64,000 nucleotides of DNA, taken from assembly GCF_030296555.1 (NCBI RefSeq), contig NZ_AP027728.1:248001-312000 (forward strand), in the 5' to 3' direction. This document shows, in pieces, positions 38,706 to 48,251 of this stretch (position 1 is the first letter of the stretch; the number at the start of each line of letters is the position of its first letter). The stretch comes from Microbacterium suwonense. Lineage in GTDB: Bacteria > Actinomycetota > Actinomycetes > Actinomycetales > Microbacteriaceae. The notes below the pieces were generated by a model that searched no databases, was not told the DNA's origin, and worked only from the letters and a program-made list of their open reading frames with translations. Both the position numbers and the translations under genes were made by a program.

Positions 38706-40298
38706 ATGCCCGCAGGCGAATCGTTCTACATCACCACGCCGATCTACTATCCCAGCGACGTGCCGCACATCGGCCACGGCTACACGTCCGTCGCCGTGGA
38801 CACTCTCGCGCGCTGGCACCGCCAGGCGGGCGACGACACCTGGATGCTGACCGGCACTGACGAGCACGGTCAGAAGATGCTCCGCGCCGCCGCGGCCAAC
38901 AACGTCACCCCGCAGGAGTGGGTGGACCGGCTGGTCGGCGAGGCATGGTTCCCGCTGCTGAAGACCCTCGACGTCGCCAATGACGACTTCATTCGCACCA
39001 CGCAGGAGCGGCACGAGGAGCGCGTGAAGAAGTTCGTGCAGGCGATCTACGACCGCGGCTACATCTACGCCGGCGAGTACGAGGCGCTGTACTGCGTGGG
39101 ATGCGAAGAGTTCAAGCCCGAGAGCGAGATTCTCGACGGCACGGGGCCCTTCGAGGGGCTGAAGGTCTGCGCCATCCACTCCAAGCCGCTGGAGCTGCTG
39201 CAGGAGAAGAACTACTTCTTCAAGCTCAGCGAGTTCCAGGATCGCCTGCTGGAGCTGTACCGCGACCAGCCCGATTTCGTGCGCCCGGAGTCCGCGCGCA
39301 ACGAGGTCGTCTCCTTCGTGCGGCAGGGCCTGAAGGATCTCTCCATCTCGCGCTCGGCGTTCGACTGGGGCATCGAGGTGCCGTGGGACAGCTCGCACGT
39401 GATCTACGTGTGGGTGGATGCGCTGCTGAACTACGCCACCGCCGTCGGCTACGGCGACGACCAGGCCACCTTCGATCGCCGTTGGCCCGCCTATCACGTG
39501 GTCGGCAAGGACATCCTGCGCTTCCACGCCGTGATCTGGCCGGCCATGCTGATGGCCGCCGGCGTCGAGGTGCCCAAGGGCGTGTTCGCGCACGGCTGGC
39601 TGCTGGTCGGCGGCGAGAAGATGTCGAAGTCGAAGCTCACCGGTATCGCGCCCACCGAGATCACCGACGTGTTCGGCTCGGACGCGTACCGCTTCTACTT
39701 CCTCTCGGCCATCGCGTTCGGCCAGGACGGCTCCTTCTCCTGGGAGGACCTGTCGGCCCGCTACCAGGCCGAGCTCGCCAACGGGTTCGGCAACCTCGCC
39801 TCGCGCACCGTCGCGATGATCGAGAAGTACTTCGACGGCGTCGTCCCCGAGGCGGCCGAGTACAGCGAGCAGGATCTGGCGATCCAGAAGAAGGTGGCGG
39901 ATGCGGTGGGCGCCGCGGATGCCGCGATGGAGCACTTCCGCATCGACGAGGCGATCCACGCGATCTGGACGATCGTCGACGCGCTGAACGGGTACATCAC
40001 CGAGAACGAGCCGTGGGCGCTGGCCAAGCAGTCGGATGGCGGAGACGAGCAGAAGCGTGCGCGCCTGGGCACAGTGCTGTACACCTGCGCCGAGGGGCTG
40101 CGCGCTCTCGCCGTGCTGCTCTCCCCGGTGATGCCCGAGTCGACCGGCAAGCTCTGGGACGCGCTCGGCGCGAACGAATCGCTGGGCGAGCTCACTGCGC
40201 AGCCGCTTCGCGAGGCAGGTGCCTGGGGTGCGCTCCAGCCCGGAACGACGGTGTCGGCGCTGGCGCCGCTGTTCCCGCGCGTGGAGCAGACCGCCTGA
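38706..40298 (+). CDS. metG: Methionyl-tRNA synthetase
   Basis: A 530-residue class Ia aminoacyl-tRNA synthetase that charges tRNA-Met. The HIGH-like motif is PHIGHGYT, the connective peptide has the CVGCEEF zinc-type pair, and KMSKS is exact (GEKMSKSKLTG). The C-terminal anticodon helix bundle follows, and the protein lacks the EMAP-like extension, as in many actinobacteria. Start ATG 38706 with TAGAAT (38693-38698) seven bases upstream. It is the first gene of metG-tatD-rsmA, with short gaps. Confidence 0.97.
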   Translation: MPAGESFYITTPIYYPSDVPHIGHGYTSVAVDTLARWHRQAGDDTWMLTGTDEHGQKMLRAAAANNVTPQEWVDRLVGEAWFPLLKTLDVANDDFIRTTQERHEERVKKFVQAIYDRGYIYAGEYEALYCVGCEEFKPESEILDGTGPFEGLKVCAIHSKPLELLQEKNYFFKLSEFQDRLLELYRDQPDFVRPESARNEVVSFVRQGLKDLSISRSAFDWGIEVPWDSSHVIYVWVDALLNYATAVGYGDDQATFDRRWPAYHVVGKDILRFHAVIWPAMLMAAGVEVPKGVFAHGWLLVGGEKMSKSKLTGIAPTEITDVFGSDAYRFYFLSAIAFGQDGSFSWEDLSARYQAELANGFGNLASRTVAMIEKYFDGVVPEAAEYSEQDLAIQKKVADAVGAADAAMEHFRIDEAIHAIWTIVDALNGYITENEPWALAKQSDGGDEQKRARLGTVLYTCAEGLRALAVLLSPVMPESTGKLWDALGANESLGELTAQPLREAGAWGALQPGTTVSALAPLFPRVEQTA

Positions 40299-40308
40299 GC
40301 CGATCGTC

Positions 40309-41202
40309 ATGACCGAGACCTACGTGCGCGCGCGCTCCACCAAGGGACGCAAGGACCTGAGCTACCCGGCGGCCCCGGAACCGCTCGCCGTGCCGGTGTA
40401 CGACAACCATGCGCACCTGGAGATCACCGACGGCCCCGGAACGGACTCGGGAACCGAATCGCTCAGCCTGACCGAGCAGCTCGACCGGGCTCAGGCCGTC
40501 GGCATCGCCGGTGTGGTGCAGGCCTCGGGCGACATCGAGTCCTCGCGCTGGGCGGTGGAGGCTGCGGCATCCGATCCCCGCGTGCTCGCGGCGGTCGCGA
40601 TCCATCCCAACGACGCGCCCACGTACGCGGCCGAAGGGCGGCTGGATGAGGCGATCGCGGTGATCGACGAGCTGGCCGCGCACCCGCGCACCCGGGCGAT
40701 CGGCGAGACCGGCCTGGACTACTTCCGCACCGACGAACCCGGCCGACCCGCCCAGCACGAGTCCTTCGAGGCGCATATCGCGCTGGCGAAGAAGCACGGC
40801 ATCGCCATGCAGATCCACGACCGCGACGCGCATGACGAGGTGCTGCAGACCCTCGCCCGCGTCGGCGCGCCCGAGCGGACGGTGTTCCACTGCTTCTCGG
40901 GCGACGAGGCGATGGCGCGGATCGCTGCGGATGCCGGATACTGGCTCTCCTTCGCCGGCAACGTCACCTTCAAGAACGCGCAGAACCTGCGCGATGCGCT
41001 GCACGTCACGCCACTGGATCGTATCCTCGTCGAGACGGATGCCCCGTTCCTGACCCCCGTGCCGCTGCGCGGCCGCCCGAACGCCCCGTACCTGGTGCCG
41101 ATCACGGTGCGCTTCATGGCCGCCGAGCTGGCGATCGATCTGGACGCGCTGTGCGCGCAGCTGGCGGCGAACACTCTCGCGGTCTACGGCTCCTTCGACT
41201 GA
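40309..41202 (+). CDS. tatD: TatD-family metal-dependent deoxyribonuclease
   Basis: A 297-residue TatD-type metal-dependent hydrolase, a 3'-5' DNase in related species. Metal ligands are visible in [33 protein letters not shown] and ETDAPFLTP. The N-terminal ~25 residues ([16 protein letters not shown]) are a typical actinobacterial extension. ATG 40309 lies 10 bases after metG, and the gene is followed after 41 bases by rsmA; this order is conserved in actinobacteria. Confidence 0.93.
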   Translation: MTETYVRARSTKGRKDLSYPAAPEPLAVPVYDNHAHLEITDGPGTDSGTESLSLTEQLDRAQAVGIAGVVQASGDIESSRWAVEAAASDPRVLAAVAIHPNDAPTYAAEGRLDEAIAVIDELAAHPRTRAIGETGLDYFRTDEPGRPAQHESFEAHIALAKKHGIAMQIHDRDAHDEVLQTLARVGAPERTVFHCFSGDEAMARIAADAGYWLSFAGNVTFKNAQNLRDALHVTPLDRILVETDAPFLTPVPLRGRPNAPYLVPITVRFMAAELAIDLDALCAQLAANTLAVYGSFD

Positions 41203-41243
41203 GAGCCATCGGCCGCGCGCGTGCGATGCGGGAGAATGGGTTC

Positions 41244-42089
41244 ATGACCGTCACCCTGCTCGGCGCCACCGAGATCCGCCGTCTTGCCGCCGAGCTCGAC
41301 GTGACGCCCACCAAGAAGCTCGGGCAGAACTTCGTCGTCGATGCGAACACCGTACGCAAGATCGTGCAGGCGGCCGAGGTGCGGCCGGGCGAGCACGTGG
41401 TCGAGATCGGGCCGGGCCTGGGATCGCTGACCCTCGCGATCCTCGAGGCCGGAGCGTCGGTCACCGCCGTCGAGATCGATCACCGGCTCGCCGAGCGGCT
41501 ACTGCAGACCGCCGCAGAGCGCGGGGCCGCCGAGGGGGCGCTGACCGTGGTGGATGCCGACGCCATGCGCATCACCGAGCTGCCGGGAGAACCCGCCGTG
41601 CTGGTGGCGAACCTGCCGTACAACGTGTCGGTGCCGGTGCTGCTGCACTTCCTGGAGACCTTTCCGCACCTTCAGCGCGGCGTGGTCATGGTTCAGGCCG
41701 AAGTGGCCGAGCGTCTTGCCGCCGCCCCCGGGTCGAAGATCTACGGCGCGCCCAGCGTGAAGGCTGCCTGGTACGGGCCATGGCGGCTGTGCGGCACCGT
41801 GTCGCGCCGGGTGTTCTGGCCGGTGCCGAACGTCGACAGCCTGCTGGTCGGCTTCCACCGCGATACCGAGCCGCGCGGCGACGAGACCGAGCGCCGGCGC
41901 ACCTTCGAGATCGTCGACGCCGCCTTCAACCAACGTCGCAAGATGCTGCGGCAGGCGCTCTCCGGCCAGTTCGGCGGCTCGGCTGCGGCATCCGCTGCAC
42001 TGGAGTCCGCCGGAGTGGCACCGACTGCGCGCGGCGAGGACCTCACCGTCGACGACTACCATCGCATCGCCCGGGTCGCGCTGGGCTAG
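41244..42089 (+). CDS. rsmA: 16S rRNA (adenine1518/1519-N6)-dimethyltransferase
   Basis: A 281-residue KsgA/RsmA enzyme that dimethylates A1518 and A1519 in the 3' stem of 16S rRNA. Motifs: [17 protein letters not shown], motif [11 protein letters not shown], acidic EIDHRL, catalytic [10 protein letters not shown] and the C-terminal VDDYHRIA. Start ATG 41244 was chosen by family N-terminus; GAGAAT (41232-41237) lies seven bases upstream. Its stop codon TAG is part of the -10-like TAGCCT of the next gene. Confidence 0.96.
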   Translation: MTVTLLGATEIRRLAAELDVTPTKKLGQNFVVDANTVRKIVQAAEVRPGEHVVEIGPGLGSLTLAILEAGASVTAVEIDHRLAERLLQTAAERGAAEGALTVVDADAMRITELPGEPAVLVANLPYNVSVPVLLHFLETFPHLQRGVVMVQAEVAERLAAAPGSKIYGAPSVKAAWYGPWRLCGTVSRRVFWPVPNVDSLLVGFHRDTEPRGDETERRRTFEIVDAAFNQRRKMLRQALSGQFGGSAAASAALESAGVAPTARGEDLTVDDYHRIARVALG

Positions 42090-42098
42090 CCTGACTGG

Positions 42099-43162
42099 GT
42101 GACTGATTCCCGCTTCAACCCCGACGTCCCCGAGATTCACCGCCCGTACGTCGCGGCATCCGATCGCTATCAGCGCTTCGAGTATCGCCAGGTGGGCTCA
42201 TCGGGGCTGTACCTGCCGCCGATCTCGCTCGGCCTGTGGTGGAACTTCGGCGACAATATCCCGCTGGACAACCAGCGTGCGCTGCTGAGGCATGCCTTCG
42301 ACAGCGGCATCACCCACTTCGACCTGGCCAACAACTACGGCCCTCCCTACGGTTCGGCCGAGAAGAACTTCGGGCGCATCTTCGCCGAGGACTTCGCCCC
42401 CTACCGCGATGAGCTGATCATCTCGTCGAAGGCCGGCTGGGACATGTGGCCGGGGCCCTATGGCGACCTGGGCAGCCGCAAGTACGTCCTCGCCAGCGCC
42501 GAGGCGTCGCTGACGCGCATGGGCCTGGACTACGTCGACATCTTCTACTCGCATCGGGTCGACCCCGACACCCCGCTCGAGGAGACCATCGGCGCGCTGG
42601 ACACCCTGGTGCGCCAGGGCAAGGCGCTTTACGTCGGCATCTCCTCATACAGCGCCGAACGCACGCAGGCGGCTCTCGCCGTGGCGCGAGATCTCGGCAC
42701 CCCGCTGATCATCCACCAGCCCTCGTACTCGATCCTGAACCGCTGGGTCGAGGACGGCCTCACCGACACCCTGCGCACAGAGGGGATCGGCGCCATCGCC
42801 TTCACCCCGCTGGCACAGGGGCTACTGACCGGCAAGTACCTGGCCGACGGCACGGCGCAGCGGGCGCAGAAGCGCGGATCGCTGCCCGACCGGCCGCTCT
42901 CCGACGAGGGACTCGCGGTTCTACGCGGCCTCAATGACATCGCCGCGGAGCGGGTCAGAGCCTGGCGCAGATGGCGCTGCAGTGGACGCTGCGCGATCCG
43001 GTGGTCGTCTCGGCGCTGATCGGCGCCTCGCGCCCCGAGCAGCTGGACGAGAACATCGCGGCGGTGAACGGGCCGGAGTTCTCCGACCAGGAGCTCACGG
43101 CGATCGATGCGCTCGCGCACGGCATCGACGTCAACCTGTGGTCGGTCTCCTCCGACCTGTGA
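42099..43162 (+). CDS. Aldo/keto reductase, YghZ (L-glyceraldehyde 3-phosphate reductase) type (frameshifted)
   Basis: A 354-residue AKR14-type reductase after correction. Family landmarks: HFDLANNYGPPYGSAE (catalytic Asp-Tyr), ISSKAGWDMWPGPYGDLGSRKY (Lys), DIFYSHRVDPDTPLEE (His) and the C-terminal SALIGASRPEQLDEN cofactor site. YghZ detoxifies aldehydes such as L-glyceraldehyde 3-phosphate and methylglyoxal. One base is missing at GGG 42952-42954. Start GTG 42099, with TAGCCT (42087-42092) six bases upstream. It sits between rsmA and ispE, an insertion into the usual core order. Confidence 0.88.
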
Positions 43163-43214
43163 GCGGGGCACGGCTCAGCGCAGACGGTGCGCTGAACGGC
43201 CGAAGGGAGCCGAA

Positions 43215-44147
43215 GTGAGCACGATCCGTCACACGGATGCCGTGCACGTGCGCGCACCCGGGAAGATCAACGTCTACCTGGGCGTCGGGCCCCGCCACGA
43301 CGACGGCTATCACGCGCTCGCGACGGTCTTCCAAGCGGTGTCGCTGTACGAGGACGTCTACGCGACGCCCGCGGATGGCTTCTCCCTGGAGGTCGCAGGC
43401 AGCGTGGACGTCTCGGATGTGCCCCTCGACGACCGCAACCTGGCCCTGCGCGCGGCGAAGCTGCTCGCCCGGACCGCCGGCATCGACGAGGGCGTGCACC
43501 TCGACATCCGCAAGGGCGTGCCGGTCGCCGGCGGCATGGGCGGCGGCTCGGCGGACGCGGCGGCAACGCTGGTCGCCTGCGATGCGCTCTGGGGCACCGG
43601 CCTCGGTCCGCGCGGCCTGCACGAACTGGCCGCCCGGCTCGGCGCCGATGTGCCCTTCGCGCTGCACGGCGGCACCGCGGTCGGCACCGGACGCGGCGAT
43701 GAACTGACCCCGGCGCTGGCCCGAGGGCGCTTCGACTGGGTACTCGTCCTCAGCGAGCAGGGGCTGTCCACTCCCGAGATCTACGCCCGCCTGGACGAGC
43801 TGCGCACGCACGGCGACGCGCTCGCCGACGACGCCACGAGTCTGCTGGAGGTGCCGGTCGCCCTGCTGCAGGCGCTGCGTGCCGGCGACGCCGCCGAGCT
43901 GGCACCCGTCATGCTGAACGACCTGGAGGCGGCGGCGGTGCTCGATCGCCCCGACCTGGAGGCGACTCTCGCCCATGGCGTGCGCAGGGGCGCGCTCACC
44001 GGCATCGTCTCGGGGTCCGGACCGACGATCGCGTTCCTGTGCGCCGGTCCCGAAGCCGCACGCACCGTGCAGGAGGAGCTGCGGGCCACCGGCCGCGAGG
44101 CTCTGCACGTGCACGGCCCGGTGCCCGGCGCGCAGATCCTCTCCTGA
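43215..44147 (+). CDS. ispE: 4-diphosphocytidyl-2-C-methyl-D-erythritol kinase
   Basis: A 310-residue GHMP kinase of the MEP isoprenoid pathway that phosphorylates the 2-OH of CDP-methylerythritol with ATP. The N-terminal VRAPGKINVYLGV holds the substrate-binding lysine, PVAGGMGGGSADAAATL is the GHMP ATP loop, and GIVSGSGPTIAFL is the C-terminal glycine-rich motif. Start GTG 43215 with GGGAG at 43205-43209. Adjacent to rsmA and the ABC-F gene, as in many actinobacteria. Confidence 0.95.
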   Translation: MSTIRHTDAVHVRAPGKINVYLGVGPRHDDGYHALATVFQAVSLYEDVYATPADGFSLEVAGSVDVSDVPLDDRNLALRAAKLLARTAGIDEGVHLDIRKGVPVAGGMGGGSADAAATLVACDALWGTGLGPRGLHELAARLGADVPFALHGGTAVGTGRGDELTPALARGRFDWVLVLSEQGLSTPEIYARLDELRTHGDALADDATSLLEVPVALLQALRAGDAAELAPVMLNDLEAAAVLDRPDLEATLAHGVRRGALTGIVSGSGPTIAFLCAGPEAARTVQEELRATGREALHVHGPVPGAQILS

Positions 44148-44176
44148 CAGCCCGGATGCCGGGCAGCCGGTCCCGC

Positions 44177-44644
44177 TCAGGGCAGCGGGGCCTTCAGCAG
44201 TTCGCTGACCCGGTAGGGGATCACCTGCCGCAGGAACAGACTCGTCGAAGTGCGCAGGATGCCGGGGCACAGCCGCACGACCTCGGCCACGCGGTAGAGA
44301 TCGTCGGGGTCGGTGGCCACCACGCGCAGCAGCAGATCCGTGTCGCCGGCTGGGGCGAAGCACTCCAGCACCTCGGGAACGCGACTGAGCGCGTCGATGG
44401 CGGCGCCGATCTTATGCTGATCCAGCTCCACCTGGATCGAGGCGGAGACTCCCCGGCCGAGCGCCGCCGGCAGGATGCGGGAGCTGTGCGCGCGCAGGTA
44501 CGGGCCCGACTCGAGCCTGGCCAGCCGGGCGTGCACTGTGCCCCTGGCCAGACTCAGATCCTGCGCGATCAGGGCGACCGGTCGCCGCGGGTCGGAATCG
44601 AGCACCGCGAGGATGCGTCGATCTGTCTCGTCCAGGCTGTCCAT
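44177..44644 (-). CDS. Lrp/AsnC-family transcriptional regulator
   Basis: A 155-residue regulator. The N-terminal helix-turn-helix is LDETDRRILAVLDSDPRR, then LIAQDLSLARGTVHARLARLE; the RAM/ASNC ligand domain follows (VLECFAPAGDTDLLLRVVA). ATG 44644 is chosen; an upstream TTG at 44695 would include a perfect 21-base palindrome in the coding region, which is unlikely. The palindromes at 44677-44697 and 44751-44762 are candidate autoregulatory sites. The effector is unknown, though an amino acid is usual. Confidence 0.86.
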   Translation of the reverse strand: MDSLDETDRRILAVLDSDPRRPVALIAQDLSLARGTVHARLARLESGPYLRAHSSRILPAALGRGVSASIQVELDQHKIGAAIDALSRVPEVLECFAPAGDTDLLLRVVATDPDDLYRVAEVVRLCPGILRTSTSLFLRQVIPYRVSELLKAPLP

Positions 44645-44676
44645 ATCGACCACCGTCGTCTCTCTGATCGGGTTCT

Positions 44677-44762
44677 GATTGATCGAATCGATCAATCCAG
44701 CTCAAGCTTATGGTCTTCACGCCCGAGACATGGTGAGATCAGTGTGTCAAATGATCGATCAT
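44677..44762. promoter_or_regulatory. Palindromic operators upstream of the Lrp-type gene
   Basis: GATTGATCGA-A-TCGATCAATC (44677-44697) is a perfect 21-base palindrome, and ATGATCGATCAT (44751-44762) is a perfect 12-base palindrome. Both carry a GATCGA/TCGATC core. They sit 33 and 107 bases upstream of the Lrp start, as expected for an Lrp-type multi-site operator. The GATC cores could also be a methylation target. Confidence 0.6.
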
Positions 44763-44832
44763 CGTCACGAGCGAGGATCATCGGACGCTCGCAGAGGCGG
44801 TCACGAGCCGCGGAGGGAGGGTCCAGGACCGG

Positions 44833-44881
44833 GAGCGCTGCCGCTCACAGCACATCGCATCGCATCGCAGCGGCAGCGCTC
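44833..44881 (+). promoter_or_regulatory. 13-bp hairpin overlapping the ABC-F promoter region
   Basis: GAGCGCTGCCGCT (44833-44845) and AGCGGCAGCGCTC (44869-44881) form a perfect 13-base inverted repeat around a 23-base loop that contains CATCGCATCGCATCGC. The right arm lies where the -35 of the ABC-F promoter (-10 TAGCCT, 44895-44900) would be. No T-tract follows. It may be an operator or structural element; no known regulator is implied. Confidence 0.45.
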
Positions 44882-44909
44882 GGTCGTCGGCGGCTAGCCT
44901 GGAGTGGAC

Positions 44910-46703
44910 ATGGCACATCTGCTCGGGGCTGAAGGCCTCCACCTCGAATATCCCACGAAGGTCGTCTTCGACTCGGTGACCGTCGGCGTCGAAGAGGGCG
45001 ACCGCATCGGCATCGTCGGACGCAACGGCGACGGGAAGTCGAGCCTGATGGCGATGCTCGCCGGGCGCAGGCAGCCGGACGCCGGGCGCGTGACCGTGCG
45101 AGGCGGCGTGACGATCGGCGTGCTCGATCAGGCCGACACGCTCGACGAGTCCCTCACCGTGGGGAGCGCCGTCGTCGGCGACACTCCGGAGTACGAATGG
45201 GCCGGCGATGCCCGCATCCGCGATGTCATCGGCGGTCTGCTCGCCGAGCTGGACTGGACCGCCCCCGTCGCCTCGCTCAGCGGCGGCCAGCGGCGGCGGG
45301 TGGCGCTGGCGAAGCTGCTGACCGGCGACTGGGACGTGATCGCGCTCGACGAGCCGACCAACCACCTCGACGTCGAGGCCATCACCTGGCTCGCCGGGCA
45401 CCTGAAGACGCGCTGGGCGCGGAACTCGGGCGCACTGCTCGTCGTCACGCACGACCGCTGGTTCCTCGACGAGATCTGCACCGCCACCTGGGAGGTGCAC
45501 GACCGGATCGTGGAGCCCTTCGAGGGCGGCTACGCGGCGTACATCCTGCAGCGGGTGGAGCGCGACAGGATGGCGGCGGTCACCGAGGCGAAGCGCCAGA
45601 ACCTCGCCCGCAAAGAGCTTGCCTGGCTGCGCCGTGGGGCCCCGGCGCGCACGGCGAAGCCGAAGTTCCGCATCGACGCGGCCAACGAGCTCATCGCCGA
45701 CGTTCCCGAGATCCGCGACACGGTATCGCTGCAGTCGCTCGCCGTCTCGCGCCTCGGAAAGGACGTCGTCGATCTGCTGGACGCGGGGGTCGGTTACGGG
45801 GACCGCGACGTGCTGCAGGACGTCGAGTGGCGCATCGCACCGGGGGAGCGCACCGGCATTCTCGGCGTCAACGGCGCAGGCAAGTCCACGCTGCTCGGCC
45901 TCGTCGCCGGCACCGTGCAGCCCACCAGCGGCCGGGTCAAGCGCGGCAAGACCGTGCAGGTGCGTACACTCACCCAGCGCATCGACGAACTGGAGCAGCA
46001 CTGGAACGATCCGGTGCGCACCGTCATCAGCGGGCTGCGCACCTCGTACACCTTCGGCGCCGGTTCCAAGGCGCAGGAGCTCTCGCCCGGACAGCTGCTG
46101 GAGAGACTCGGATTCAACTCGGCGCAGCTGTCGACCAGGGTCAAGGAGCTCTCCGGCGGCCAGCAGCGCCGGCTGCAGCTGCTGCTGGTGCTGCTCGACC
46201 AGCCGAACGTGCTGATCCTCGACGAGCCCACCAACGACATGGACACCGACATGCTCGCTGCGATCGAGGATCTGCTGGACTCCTGGCCCGGCACGCTCCT
46301 GGTCGTCTCGCACGACCGGTACTTCCTGGAGCGGGTCACCGACCAGCAGTACGCCGTCATGGGAGGGCGACTGCGGCACCTGCCCGGCGGGGTGGACGAG
46401 TACCTGCGGCTGCGAGCGGTGGAGCAGAAGACGGATGCCGGGATCGCCCCGGCATCCGGCGGGCGGGCCGAGCCGGCGCTGGACGGCGCCGCGAGGCGGG
46501 CTGCCGAGAAGGAGCTCGCGGCGCTGGAGCGGAAGATGCAGAAGCTGAACGAGCGGATCGACCGCGCCAAGCGCGCGCTCGCCGATCACGACCAGTCCGA
46601 CTACGCCGGGCTCGGCGAGCGGATGAAGGAGATCCAGGCGCAGCAGGATGAGGTGGAGGCGCTCGAGCTGCAGTGGTTCGAGCTCACCGAGCAGCTCGGC
46701 TGA
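44910..46703 (+). CDS. ABC-F family ATP-binding protein (ribosome-associated)
   Basis: A 597-residue ABC-F protein with two nucleotide-binding domains and no membrane segment. Domain 1 has GRNGDGKSS, LSGGQRRR and LDEPTNHLD; domain 2 has GVNGAGKSTL, LSGGQQRR and LDEPTNDMD. A linker lies between them (about 225-300) and a C-terminal coiled coil AEKELAALERKMQKLNERID follows. ABC-F proteins act on ribosomes (translation factor or antibiotic resistance). ATG 44910; TAGCCT (44895-44900) lies nine bases upstream. It is divergent from the Lrp gene. Specific function not determined. Confidence 0.92.
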   Translation: MAHLLGAEGLHLEYPTKVVFDSVTVGVEEGDRIGIVGRNGDGKSSLMAMLAGRRQPDAGRVTVRGGVTIGVLDQADTLDESLTVGSAVVGDTPEYEWAGDARIRDVIGGLLAELDWTAPVASLSGGQRRRVALAKLLTGDWDVIALDEPTNHLDVEAITWLAGHLKTRWARNSGALLVVTHDRWFLDEICTATWEVHDRIVEPFEGGYAAYILQRVERDRMAAVTEAKRQNLARKELAWLRRGAPARTAKPKFRIDAANELIADVPEIRDTVSLQSLAVSRLGKDVVDLLDAGVGYGDRDVLQDVEWRIAPGERTGILGVNGAGKSTLLGLVAGTVQPTSGRVKRGKTVQVRTLTQRIDELEQHWNDPVRTVISGLRTSYTFGAGSKAQELSPGQLLERLGFNSAQLSTRVKELSGGQQRRLQLLLVLLDQPNVLILDEPTNDMDTDMLAAIEDLLDSWPGTLLVVSHDRYFLERVTDQQYAVMGGRLRHLPGGVDEYLRLRAVEQKTDAGIAPASGGRAEPALDGAARRAAEKELAALERKMQKLNERIDRAKRALADHDQSDYAGLGERMKEIQAQQDEVEALELQWFELTEQLG

Positions 46704-46709
46704 GCGTCC

Positions 46710-46769
46710 TCAGCGCGCGGCGAGGAGGTCCCGCCCGACGGTCTCCTTCATGATCTCGGTCAGACCGCC
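46710..46769 (-). pseudogene. 3'-terminal remnant of an acyl-CoA dehydrogenase gene
   Basis: The minus strand reads GGLTEIMKETVGRDLLAAR then stop, the typical C-terminus of acyl-CoA dehydrogenases (GGxxEIMKEIIGR). Only about 20 codons remain; the stretch overlaps the end of the MFS gene by 10 bases, so the join (GGL / SAV-stop) marks where a former gene was replaced by the MFS/TetR module. It is too short to function. Confidence 0.7.
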
Positions 46770-48076
46770 GAGGTCTCGGCGAGGCTCGGAAGCGGCGCCG
46801 CAGCGCCGCGATCCCGGGTGAAGCGGGCGAGGATGCCGAAGAACAGCAGCGACACGATGCCGGCTGCGATGCCGGTGAGCGACATGGCCTGAGCGAGGGC
46901 CTGCCCGCCGGGAAGCGCTCCCGAGACGAAGGCGACCGCGCTCGGGCCGATCGTGGCACCGGGGCCGACGCCCAGCAGCACGAGCGCGCCGCCGGCGAGT
47001 CCGCGCAGCTCATTGGGCAGATAGAGCATCAGGAAGGCCGGCACCGCGGTCCCGATGAATGCGCTCGCCGCCACGCCGACGCCGAAGATGGCGGCGGGGC
47101 CGATCCCGGTCGGCATCAGCGCCATCGATCCGGCCGCTCCCAGCACGACGGCGGCGAGGCCGATCGCCAGCGCACCGCGTCGGTTCCGGCGCCGCAGCAG
47201 CTCGATGATCCAGCCCGCGAGGGCTGCGCCGACGATGCCGCCGACGAGCATGACCACGCCCACCATGTTGCCGACGACGAGTTCGCTCAGCCCGAACTCC
47301 CGCATCAGCGCGGGCGCCGCCCACACCTGCAGCACCGATGCCGCGACCTGGGCGAAGGCGAAGCCGATGAACAGCGGCCACAGCACGGGCGCGTGGCGAC
47401 GCAGCTCGCCGAAGAGCACTCGGGTGCTGCGGGCGTCTCCGCCGGTCTCGGAGCGTTCGGGCTCGCGGAAGCGGATGAAGAACGGGATCAGCAGAACGCC
47501 GATCGCCCCGAAGATCAGTACGGTGTAGCGCCACGGCTCGGTGGCGACGACGGTGGACATCGCGGTGAAGATCATCCCGCCGAGAACGAAGCCGAGTCCA
47601 CCGCCCAGCGCTTGGCCGATGGTCAGGGCGGCCACGGCTGTGCTGCGCCTGCTGCGCTCGGACAGGTCGGCGGCCAGGCTGAACGGCGCGGTGATCAGCA
47701 CGGCCTGCACGCAGCCGATCAGCACCTTGGCGACGGCCAGCAGCGCGAATCCCGGCGCGATCACGATCAGCACCAGGGCGATGGTCCACACGATCAGCGC
47801 GATGAGGATCATCCGTGCCCGGCTGAAGCGATCCACGAGCAGGCCGATGGGCAGCGCGCAGACCGCGAAGGCGATGGTGGGGAACGCGCCCTGGAGCAGA
47901 CCGAGCTCGGCGTCGGAGAACGCGAGGTCGCGGCGCATGGGTTCGATCAGCAGGCTGATCAGACTGGTGTCCATCAGCAGCAGTGCCGATGTCAGCACCA
48001 GCAGCACCAGCGAGCCGGTGCGGGTCCTGCGTGGGGTGAGGCGCACGTCGCTGGGCGCCCCCATGGGTTCGGTCAT
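46760..48076 (-). CDS. Major facilitator superfamily transporter
   Basis: A 438-residue MFS protein with twelve hydrophobic segments. The motif-A-like loop GLLVDRFSRARM between TM2 and TM3 and the LGFVLGGMIF region near TM5 fit drug/organic-solute antiporters (CynX/NNP-like). Start ATG 48076 with GGAGA about eight bases upstream. It is divergent from the TetR regulator, with twin GCTAC-N5-GTAG operators between them, so it is likely repressed by that protein. The substrate is unknown; neighbouring amidase and hydrolase genes suggest an amide- or ester-type compound (inference). Confidence 0.85.
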   Translation of the reverse strand: MTEPMGAPSDVRLTPRRTRTGSLVLLVLTSALLLMDTSLISLLIEPMRRDLAFSDAELGLLQGAFPTIAFAVCALPIGLLVDRFSRARMILIALIVWTIALVLIVIAPGFALLAVAKVLIGCVQAVLITAPFSLAADLSERSRRSTAVAALTIGQALGGGLGFVLGGMIFTAMSTVVATEPWRYTVLIFGAIGVLLIPFFIRFREPERSETGGDARSTRVLFGELRRHAPVLWPLFIGFAFAQVAASVLQVWAAPALMREFGLSELVVGNMVGVVMLVGGIVGAALAGWIIELLRRRNRRGALAIGLAAVVLGAAGSMALMPTGIGPAAIFGVGVAASAFIGTAVPAFLMLYLPNELRGLAGGALVLLGVGPGATIGPSAVAFVSGALPGGQALAQAMSLTGIAAGIVSLLFFGILARFTRDRGAAAPLPSLAETSAV

Positions 48077-48116
48077 CTCTGTCTCTCCGTCTGTCCGGGA
48101 TCCGCAAGCAGAAAAA

Positions 48117-48232
48117 GCTACGGGCTGTAGCCTAAAAGTAGAGTGTTCCCTTCGGGATAACAAGAGTCAGCCTCAAGGATTGTTGCGGATCCTCCGTGAG
48201 CCGACGTAGAGTGAATAGCTACACAATGTAGT
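48117..48232. promoter_or_regulatory. Twin GCTAC-N5-GTAG operators between MFS and TetR genes
   Basis: GCTAC-GGGCT-GTAGC (48117-48131) and GCTAC-ACAAT-GTAGT (48218-48232) are copies of one inverted repeat 101 bases apart in the 175-base divergent promoter region. Each lies near one gene start (41 bases from the MFS start and 20 bases from the TetR start). This is the expected layout for a TetR-family repressor controlling itself and its divergent partner. Confidence 0.72.
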
Positions 48233-48251
48233 GTGTGGTGAGGAGGTCGCG

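Noticed and set aside
44778..46589. 600-codon minus-strand frame across the ABC-F gene
   Set aside because: Antisense shadow of a clear ABC-F gene, with low-complexity His/Arg/Leu-rich translation and no motifs.
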